DNA of 21,675 nucleotides. Source: JBKPCD01 sp046727175. Lineage in GTDB: Bacteria > Acidobacteriota > Vicinamibacteria > Vicinamibacterales > 2-12-FULL-66-21. Below, in pieces: positions 15,942-21,675 of this stretch. The notes below the pieces were generated by a model. The model saw only the letters and a list, made by a program, of their open reading frames with translations, was not told the origin of the DNA and made no database searches. The stretch spans positions 1-21,675 of the forward strand of contig JBKPCD010000184.1 of the NCBI GenBank assembly GCA_046727175.1. Direction: 5' to 3'. The stretch's first letter is position 1; each line of letters begins with the position of its first letter. Both the position numbers and the translations under genes were made by a program.

Positions 15942-16892
15942 ATGGGGAACATGATGATGAGATTCCGCCAGAACGTGTTCGTGCTCATCTTTTCGGTCGC
16001 CACACTCGTTGCCGGAACCGCTGCCGCACAGGTGCGCGGCGATGGACGGCTGTACGGGAAGGTTGTCGACCAGCAGGGCCAACCGCTACAGGATGTGCAG
16101 GTGAAGGCCGTCATGAGCGGCCAGCCGCAGCCACTCCAGGCGAAGACGAACAAGAAAGGCGAGTGGACCATCATCGGTCTAGGGGCCGGTCAATGGACGC
16201 TCGAGTTCTCGAAGGAAGGTTACGAGTCTCAGAAAGGCCCGGTCGACGTCGACGAGTCCGGTCGCACCGCGCCCATCAACGTCACCCTCGCAAAAGGCGC
16301 CCCGACGGTCGATCCAAACGCCGAAATCCAGGAACAGGCGCAAAAGGGCAACGCGCTCATGCAGCAGGAGAAGTTCGCGGACGCGCGAAAGATCTTCGAG
16401 GACCTGCTGATAAAGTATCCGTCCGTGTATCAGCTCCACGCCTACATCGCGCAGGCGTATGCGGGTGAGAAGAACTACGACAAGGCCGTCGAACATCTCC
16501 GCGTCGCGGTCGAGAAGGAGCCAAACAACGCGGACATGAAGATGCTTCTGGGAGATCTGCTGATCGAGAAGGGGGACAAGGCCGAGGGGCAGCAGATCAT
16601 GATGTCGGTCGACCTGACGCAGGTCAAGAATCCGCTTCCGTTGATCAACGTCGCAATCAGCCAGATCAATGAAAATAAAACAGACGATGCGATTGCCCTG
16701 CTGACCAAGATCGCGACGCAGTTCCCGAATCAGGTCGAGACCTACTACTATCGCGGGCGGGCGTACATCGCGGCGAAGAAGATGGCGGAAGCGAAGGCGG
16801 ATCTCGAGAAGTATGTGTCGATGGCGCCGGCCGACGCCCCCCAGATGGCGGACGCGAAGAAGATCCTCGAACAATTGAAAGACGTCAAGTAG
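15942..16892 (+). CDS. Exported tetratricopeptide-repeat protein with N-terminal carboxypeptidase-regulatory-like domain
   Basis: A 316-residue protein with a signal peptide (residues 1-30, core VFVLIFSVATLVAGTAAAQ). A beta-sandwich at about 37-116 has the regulatory-like pattern GKVVDQQGQPLQDVQV ... KTNKKGEWTIIGLGAGQWTL. From about 127 on there are four or so TPR-like helix pairs (EKFADARKIFEDLLIKYPS, KNYDKAVEHLRVAVEKEPNN, KTDDAIALLTKIATQFPNQ, KKMAEAKADLEKYVSMAPAD). It is probably periplasmic, anchoring or organising partner proteins; no enzyme motif is seen. The ATG at 15942 is chosen because GGAGGAGAG precedes it by 7-11 bases and the signal peptide begins there; the frame is open further upstream to 15822, but without a ribosome site. 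It follows the VWFA gene by 132 bases and precedes the lipoprotein gene by 20. Confidence 0.88.
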   Translation: MGNMMMRFRQNVFVLIFSVATLVAGTAAAQVRGDGRLYGKVVDQQGQPLQDVQVKAVMSGQPQPLQAKTNKKGEWTIIGLGAGQWTLEFSKEGYESQKGPVDVDESGRTAPINVTLAKGAPTVDPNAEIQEQAQKGNALMQQEKFADARKIFEDLLIKYPSVYQLHAYIAQAYAGEKNYDKAVEHLRVAVEKEPNNADMKMLLGDLLIEKGDKAEGQQIMMSVDLTQVKNPLPLINVAISQINENKTDDAIALLTKIATQFPNQVETYYYRGRAYIAAKKMAEAKADLEKYVSMAPADAPQMADAKKILEQLKDVK

Positions 16893-16912
16893 CACCGACC
16901 GCCGAGACGAGC

Positions 16913-18730
16913 ATGCGCGTCCGTTACCCTGGGTTGCTGGCAGCGCTGCTGATCGGCGGACTCCTGAGTGCATGCGGCGGGTCGAACAACGGCGGCAATC
17001 AGCCGCCGTCGAACAACCCGCCGTCCGGATCCAATCCCTGCAGTAGTTCGTCCGTCGAGCCCGAAGAGGAGGCGCCACTCACCGGGCAGGTCACGACCCC
17101 TTCCACGAAAGAACGCGGCATCGACGGCAGCTCTCGCTGGCGCGTCCTGGACGCGCTCTGGACGCACCGACAGTACGCCGACCGTCAGCCGCCGACACAG
17201 CAGATCACCACTGGCCGCGCTGCCGCGGATATCGGCGACATCGCCATCGTTCAGGACGAGGGCGACCTCATCCTCCCGCCGAACCAGTTCGACCTGCGCG
17301 GCAGCGGTCTCAGGTTCACGCGCAACTCATCCGGCGGTTACGACGTCCGCCGAATCGACGCGACGTTCCGCACAGCTCTTGGACGTCAGCTGACACTCGA
17401 CGACGACGCCACCACTGAAGTCGACGTGCCGTTCGGCTTCTCGTTCTACGGACGCTCGCAGACGGTCGCGTTCGTGAACTCCGACGGCAACGTCACGTTC
17501 GAGGAAGGGGACAAGGCCAGCACCGAGCGCAACGTCGCGCGCCTGCTGACCGGACCGCCGCGTGTTTCTCTTTTCCTTGCCGATCTCGATCCGAGCGCCG
17601 GGGGCCGTGTGTACGTCAACGCTGCGGCCGACCAGTATACCGTCACGTTTTGCACGGTCCTAGGCTTCGACTCGACGCGAACGCTGACCGCGCAGACCAC
17701 GCTGCTGCCGGACGGCACCATCGAAATGAAATATGCCGACTCAGGCTCGACGCTCGGCGATGCCGTCGTCGGGCTGTCGCCAGGACATACCGGTGAGTTC
17801 CGTCCGGTGAACCTGAGCGACACGGGCCCGACCGGTGGCGGGAGCGCTGCCGTGGGCGAACGCTTTGCCGAACAAGGCGAGCTCGACACCGTGGCGCTGG
17901 TCAAGAAGTTCTATCAGAGTCACCCGGACAACTACGACCAGCTCGTGATCTGGACGGACGCCGCGATCGTGCGGGACGCGTTCGCGTACGAGACGACGGT
18001 GGCGAACGAGATTCGCGGCATCGGGATCGACATCTACGACGCATCGGGCGATTTCGGCAGCGCGGGGCGCCTTCGAAGCTTTACCGTCATGGACTGGCTC
18101 GGCAAATATCCCGACGACCCCACGTTGAAGTTCCTCGGTGAGAACAATACGCTGAGCGTGCTCGGTCAGGAGTCCGGCCACCGCTGGCTCGCCTTCCTCG
18201 AATTCCGCGATCACACCGGACGACAATCGGAGGCGCTCCTCGGACGCGGTCTCGCGCACTGGAGCTTCTTCTTCGATTCTGATGCTTCCGTCATGGAGGG
18301 GAACGACATCGAGGACCTCGGCGGCGGATCGTTTCGCACCGTTGCCGCGGTGCAGCGATACTGCCTGCTCGACCAGTATGCGATGGGACTCGTCGCCTCG
18401 TCGCAGGTGCCGCCGTTCTTTTACGTGGAGAATCCAACGAACGTCGTGCCGAACCGCGATAACGAATCCGCGCCGCGCGTCGGCGTGACGTTCAACGGCA
18501 CGCGTCGAGACGTGTTGATTCAGGACGTGATTGCAGTCATGGGCGCGCGATCACCCAGCGTCGCCGACTCACCAAAGCTGCATCGACAGGCGTTCGTGTA
18601 TCTCGTGAGCGCCGGCCGAACGGCCGATGCCGGCCAGGTGGACAAAGTGGACCGGATTCGACGGCAATGGGAGCCGTTCTTTCTACAGGCCACTGACGGC
18701 CGGATGCGTGTGGAAACCCGTCTGAGGTAA
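16913..18730 (+). CDS. Lipoprotein with nidogen-like domain and metallopeptidase-like module, function unknown
   Basis: A 605-residue protein with a lipoprotein signal: hydrophobic LLAALLIGGLL then LSAC with Cys21, followed by a Gly/Asn/Pro/Ser linker. The part from about 170 to 300 resembles a nidogen-like (NIDO) beta-sandwich (VPFGFSFYGRSQTVAFVNSD, VSLFLADLDPSAGGRVYV, TTLLPDGTIEMKYAD). A second module from about 310 has the sequence GQESGHRWLAF (418-428), in the position and form of an HExxH zinc-peptidase helix but with Gln419 for the first His. Glu420, His423 and a later His449 (LAHWSFFFD) are present. LLDQYAMGL and PFFYVENP follow. The family is not named by me; peptidase activity is a guess and may be lost. 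It begins 20 bases after the TPR gene and ends 5 bases before the GNAT gene, so it belongs to the same transcript. Confidence 0.8.
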   Translation: MRVRYPGLLAALLIGGLLSACGGSNNGGNQPPSNNPPSGSNPCSSSSVEPEEEAPLTGQVTTPSTKERGIDGSSRWRVLDALWTHRQYADRQPPTQQITTGRAAADIGDIAIVQDEGDLILPPNQFDLRGSGLRFTRNSSGGYDVRRIDATFRTALGRQLTLDDDATTEVDVPFGFSFYGRSQTVAFVNSDGNVTFEEGDKASTERNVARLLTGPPRVSLFLADLDPSAGGRVYVNAAADQYTVTFCTVLGFDSTRTLTAQTTLLPDGTIEMKYADSGSTLGDAVVGLSPGHTGEFRPVNLSDTGPTGGGSAAVGERFAEQGELDTVALVKKFYQSHPDNYDQLVIWTDAAIVRDAFAYETTVANEIRGIGIDIYDASGDFGSAGRLRSFTVMDWLGKYPDDPTLKFLGENNTLSVLGQESGHRWLAFLEFRDHTGRQSEALLGRGLAHWSFFFDSDASVMEGNDIEDLGGGSFRTVAAVQRYCLLDQYAMGLVASSQVPPFFYVENPTNVVPNRDNESAPRVGVTFNGTRRDVLIQDVIAVMGARSPSVADSPKLHRQAFVYLVSAGRTADAGQVDKVDRIRRQWEPFFLQATDGRMRVETRLR

Positions 18731-18735
18731 CGGAC

Positions 18736-19845
18736 GTGGAAGTCCGTCCCGTTCAGAGCCGCGCCGATCGCCGCCGCTTCGTCAACGACCCGTACGATCG
18801 ACATCGCGGTGATCCGCACTGGGTCCCGCCGCTTCGCCTCGGCGAGTACGATCGCTTGAACCCTGCCAAGAACCCGTTCTTCGCACACGCCGACCTGCAG
18901 TTGTTCCTCGCGTGGCGCGATGGTCGTGTGGCCGGCCGGATCGCGGCGATCGACGACCACCTGCACAACGAGACGCACCGCGACAACACAGCGATGTTCG
19001 GATTCTTCGAGGCCGCCGACGCCGAGACCGCCGCCGCGCTGCTCATCGCGGTCGAACGCTGGGCCGCCGGACGCGGGCGCTCGCAGGTGCGCGGACCGAT
19101 CAACCCGTCGCTCAACGACAGTTGCGGTCTGCTGATCGACGGCTTCGACACCGATCCGATGCTGCTGATGCCGCACAATCCGCCAGCCTACGGGGCGTTC
19201 ATCGAGGCAGCGGGGTACCGGAAGGTCAAGGATCTATACGCGTGGCTGTGGGATCTCTCACAGCCGCTGCCGGTCGCGATCGCGCGCGTCGCGCAGCGCC
19301 ACCGTGACAAGCTGCGGCTCACGTTTCGGCCGATTCGGATGGCGGAGTTCGCCCGCGAGGCAGATCACCTACGCGACCTGTACATCACCGCCTGGGAACG
19401 CAACTGGGGATTCGTGGCCCCGACGCGTGAAGAATTCCAGTACACCGCCAAGGAGATGAAGCCGATCTTCGATCCGCGCTGCGCGGTCGTCGGCGAAGCG
19501 GACGGACAGATGGTGGCGTGCGCTGTGGCGCTGCCCGACGTCAACCAGGCGCTCAAGGGAACCGGCGGCCGTCTGTTTCCGTTCGGCCTGGTGAGGCTGC
19601 TCGCGCGATCGTGGTACATCGATCAGGCGCGGTTGCTGCTGCTCGGCATCGACCCGGCCTTCCGCTCGATCGGTGTCTATCACCTGCTCCTCGCGGAACT
19701 CAACGCCCAGGTGACGCGAGGACCTTACAAACGTGTCGAGTTCTCCTGGGTGCTCGAGGACAACCGCGACATCAACCAACCGGCGGAGATGGCAGGGGCA
19801 AAGCGCTACAAGACGTACCGTCTGTATCAGAAAGCGATTGCGTGA
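18736..19845 (+). CDS. YghO-type GNAT acyltransferase; candidate bacterial ceramide synthase
   Basis: A 369-residue, soluble-looking member of the GNAT-fold family that includes E. coli YghO. The characteristic block is RGPINPSLNDSCGLLIDGF (119-137), preceded by FFAHADLQLFLAWRDGRVAGRIAAI (48-72 in pieces), and the C-terminal GNAT half has ARLLLLGIDPAFRSIGVYHLLL. No transmembrane segment is evident. The Caulobacter bacterial ceramide synthase (bCerS) is annotated as a GNAT-type protein of similar size and works with an NAD-dependent epimerase-like reductase (CerR). Here the next gene is exactly such a protein, overlapping by 4 bases. This makes N-acylation of a sphingoid base with acyl-CoA a real possibility, but it is inferred from neighbours and family likeness. 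The GTG start at 18736 has GAGG 8 bases upstream, within the end of the lipoprotein gene. Confidence 0.82.
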   Translation: MEVRPVQSRADRRRFVNDPYDRHRGDPHWVPPLRLGEYDRLNPAKNPFFAHADLQLFLAWRDGRVAGRIAAIDDHLHNETHRDNTAMFGFFEAADAETAAALLIAVERWAAGRGRSQVRGPINPSLNDSCGLLIDGFDTDPMLLMPHNPPAYGAFIEAAGYRKVKDLYAWLWDLSQPLPVAIARVAQRHRDKLRLTFRPIRMAEFAREADHLRDLYITAWERNWGFVAPTREEFQYTAKEMKPIFDPRCAVVGEADGQMVACAVALPDVNQALKGTGGRLFPFGLVRLLARSWYIDQARLLLLGIDPAFRSIGVYHLLLAELNAQVTRGPYKRVEFSWVLEDNRDINQPAEMAGAKRYKTYRLYQKAIA

Positions 19846-20747
19846 GCCGACGCGTCGCAATCACGGGCGCCAGTGGATTCATCGGGTCGAGCGTGGCCGC
19901 GGCGCTGGGCGCACGTGGTGACGTCGCCGTTGCTGTCCGTCGGCCCTACGACCTCGACACCTTGACCGCGACCTTCCGCGGCGTCGATGTCGTCATCCAT
20001 CTCGCCGGCGTCCTCTCTGCGGTCCGCGAAGAGGATTTTTACACCGCGAACGTCCTCGCGACGCGGATCGTCGCGCGTGCTGCTCATGACGCCGGCAAAC
20101 GGCTGGTGCACATCTCGAGTCTGGCCGCTGCCGGACCGGCGCCCGCGTCCGCGCCTCGCTCCGAGAGCGATCCGCCTGCGCCGATCACGACCTACGGACG
20201 CAGCAAGCTCGAAGGCGAGCGCGCAGTAGCCTCCGAGTCTGCCCCGACCGGGCTCGACTGGATCATTCTGCGGCCTGGTGTCGTGTACGGACCGCGAGAC
20301 CACGCGATGCGGCCGCTCTTCGCCTACGCGCGACACGGACTCTTGCCGCTCGTCGGCTCGCCGACCGCTGCCTACACGTTCATCTTCATCGACGATGCGG
20401 TTGCAGCGATCCTTGCCGCAATCGAGCGCGGCGGCAGCGGCGAGATCGTGTTCGTCGGCCATCAGCAGCCGGTCACGCCGTCCGACCTCCTCGAAACGAT
20501 CCGCGCCGCCATCAACCCTTCCGCACGAATACTGCGGCTGCCACGCGCCCTCGTTCGCGTGGCCGCGAGAGTCGGCGACTGGGCCGGGGCAGCGACGGGC
20601 AAGCCGGCGACGATCAACAGCCGTCGATACGTCGAGCTCTACTCGCCCGGGTTCGTCTGCCGCGTCGATCGCATGCGCGAGCAGCTCGGCGTGGTCGCGC
20701 GCGTGGATCTGCGAGACGGCATCGCCCGGACGGTGGCGTCGTTGTGA
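19842..20747 (+). CDS. NAD-dependent epimerase/dehydratase (extended SDR); candidate ceramide reductase
   Basis: A 301-residue Rossmann-fold enzyme. The nucleotide-binding motif TGASGFIG is at 8-15, HLAGV at 53-57, the catalytic Ser in HISSLAA (Ser92/93), and Tyr118-x3-Lys122 in TYGRSKLEGE. RPGVVYGP (144-151) is the usual extended-SDR motif. A C-terminal part of about 120 residues would hold the substrate. The start is a GTG at 19842 that overlaps the stop of the GNAT gene (GTGA), a sign of coupled translation. The frame is open further upstream but lies on top of the GNAT gene. The coupling suggests that the two act on the same compound. By analogy with Caulobacter CerR it could reduce a 3-keto-ceramide; a nucleotide-sugar or sterol-like substrate is the alternative. 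Confidence 0.9.
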   Translation: MSRRVAITGASGFIGSSVAAALGARGDVAVAVRRPYDLDTLTATFRGVDVVIHLAGVLSAVREEDFYTANVLATRIVARAAHDAGKRLVHISSLAAAGPAPASAPRSESDPPAPITTYGRSKLEGERAVASESAPTGLDWIILRPGVVYGPRDHAMRPLFAYARHGLLPLVGSPTAAYTFIFIDDAVAAILAAIERGGSGEIVFVGHQQPVTPSDLLETIRAAINPSARILRLPRALVRVAARVGDWAGAATGKPATINSRRYVELYSPGFVCRVDRMREQLGVVARVDLRDGIARTVASL

Positions 20748-21125
20748 CGCGCGCGCACATCGCCTGGGCCGGGCTCGCGATTGGGCTTGTCGTGCACGCG
20801 GTGACTGGGGATCGGTATCGACTACGGCGTGAACATCCTCAACCGCTTGCGCGGTGAGCCGCGCGACCGCTACCGCTTCGCGCTCGCCGAGACCGGCGGC
20901 GCGGTCGCGCTGTGCTCGTTGACCACGATCATCGGCTACAGCTCGCTGCTCGTCGCGGACAGTGGCGCGCTCCGCTCGCTGGGCAAGGTCGCGAACCTGG
21001 GGGAGATCGGCTGTCTGCTGGCGGCGTGGGTGCTCGTGCCGGCCGTCATGGCGCTCGCGAATCGTCGTACACGAACGCCTCACCGCCAATCACGGCCCGG
21101 ATCAGCTGACGACGCGGCAGCTTGA
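20744..21125 (+). pseudogene. Remnant of an MMPL/RND-type lipid exporter with a large internal deletion
   Basis: A GTG at 20744 overlaps the epimerase stop and starts MTRAHIAWAGLAIGLVVHAV, which looks like the first membrane helix of an MMPL/RND protein, but this frame stops at 20855-20857. Another frame, open from 20805, reads LGIGIDYGVNILNRLRGEPR, the conserved motif of the C-terminal membrane domain of MMPL exporters, and continues through TTIIGYSSLLVADSGALRSLG to a last helix and a stop at 21125. The region between, normally several hundred residues, is missing, and the two parts are out of frame; the join lies near 20800. Intact members are inner-membrane exporters of lipids, which fits the preceding lipid-type genes. 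It overlaps the convergent gene at its 3' end by 80 bases. An assembly error is the main alternative to a true pseudogene. Confidence 0.72.
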
Positions 21126-21675
21126 CGATGCGTGGCGACGGCCCCGCCGGCACGCGCATGCGCACGCCGCCGTCCAGCTCGATCTCCGCCTCGCCCGTCG
21201 TCTCGACGTGGACGACGTCCCCCTCCGACGGCGGGTGGGGCGGCAGCGGCCGGCCGGCCACGCGCAACACAGCGACCCGCGTGTGGTTGCGGAACGCGAC
21301 GTCGTCGGGGCGGTCGTAGACCCACACGTCGAACGGGCCGCAGCGCTCGGCGGCCCGCGGCGGGCCGAACCGCCGCTCGAGGATCGGGCCCAGGTCGCGG
21401 AAAGCGATCGCGAAGTCCGCGGGCGGACCGCCCAGGAAGCGGGCGGGGTTGTTCACCCACAGCTGAGGCGGCAGATCCTCGAGCCACAGCTCGAGCTGCG
21501 CCATCTTCACGCCGCGCCGCGACGTCCACTCGACCGACCGCGCGGTCCAATACTCGCCATAGCCCGCGCGCAGGCCGTGCTTGGCCGCCGCCTCGTCCAC
21601 GCAGCGGACGTGCGCCGCGTAGGGAAGCGCGAAGCGCGGCGGCGCAAGCGGCAGCACGCGCAGCGCCGCCAGCCC
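21046..21675 (-). CDS. C-terminal part of an unidentified protein (5' end outside window)
   Basis: The frame is open to the right edge, adding six residues (GLAALR) before a GTG at 21657, so the gene very likely starts beyond the window; 210 residues are visible. The sequence has a block RCVDEAAAKHGLRAGYGEYW and then WTSRRGVKMAQLELWLEDLP and WVNNPARFLGG, and ends in a beta-rich tail (GEAEIELDGG, RIVKLPR). This resembles the soluble tail of large multi-pass membrane proteins of unknown function, some related to glycosyltransferases, but I cannot name the family. It converges on the MMPL remnant with an 80-base overlap. The base composition here is over 70% GC, higher than in the rest of the window. 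Confidence 0.65.
   Translation of the reverse strand, partial: GLAALRVLPLAPPRFALPYAAHVRCVDEAAAKHGLRAGYGEYWTARSVEWTSRRGVKMAQLELWLEDLPPQLWVNNPARFLGGPPADFAIAFRDLGPILERRFGPPRAAERCGPFDVWVYDRPDDVAFRNHTRVAVLRVAGRPLPPHPPSEGDVVHVETTGEAEIELDGGVRMRVPAGPSPRIVKLPRRQLIRAVIGGEAFVYDDSRAP

Overview
The window looks like chromosome of a high-GC (about 63-65%) Gram-negative bacterium, most likely Acidobacteriota and plausibly Vicinamibacteria. The best evidence is the pairing of a very large TonB-receptor-like outer-membrane protein (carboxypeptidase-regulatory N-domain, Gly-rich stretches) with an 'acidobacterial VWFA-related' secreted protein and a TPR protein. This assignment is inferred from family content only. 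No rRNA, tRNA, CRISPR array, phage gene or transposase was seen.

Layout. (1) 1-1548, plus strand: C-terminal half of an RND (AcrB/HAE) efflux pump, cut by the left edge, followed by a nested hairpin. (2) 1682-9169, minus strand: a six-gene fatty-acid beta-oxidation operon transcribed from right to left: TetR-type FadR regulator, FadN-like hydroxyacyl-CoA dehydrogenase/enoyl-CoA hydratase fusion, two alpha/beta hydrolases, thiolase FadA, acyl-CoA dehydrogenase FadE. Apart from the two hydrolases this is the Bacillus fadNAE order. A palindrome at the start of the regulator gene matches the Bacillus FadR box at 17 of 18 positions and sits next to a perfect TTGACA. (3) 9540-9815, plus strand: an orphan CsoR-type metal-responsive repressor, followed by a cluster of palindromes. 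(4) 10114-16892, plus strand: TonB-receptor-like protein, VWFA-related protein and TPR protein. The VWFA gene starts inside a short-unit repeat array with an inverted arm. (5) 16913-21125, plus strand, tightly packed: a lipoprotein with a nidogen-like and a metallopeptidase-like module, a YghO-type GNAT acyltransferase, an NAD-dependent epimerase/reductase, and the remains of an MMPL/RND exporter. The GNAT plus epimerase pair resembles bacterial ceramide synthase (bCerS) plus ceramide reductase (CerR), so this may be a sphingolipid locus. (6) 21046-21675, minus strand: C-terminal part of an unidentified protein, in clearly GC-richer DNA (over 70%), running off the right edge.

How it fits together: regions 2 and 5 are both lipid-related, one for degradation of acyl chains and one (by inference) for making and moving an acylated lipid. 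The most interesting leads are the candidate ceramide gene pair with its broken exporter, the repeat array that became the N-terminus of a secreted protein, the octamer/heptamer tract inside the fad operon, and the FadR-like operator. The MMPL remnant joins its first membrane helix to its last domain out of frame, close to where base composition rises. This is either a real deletion or an assembly junction.
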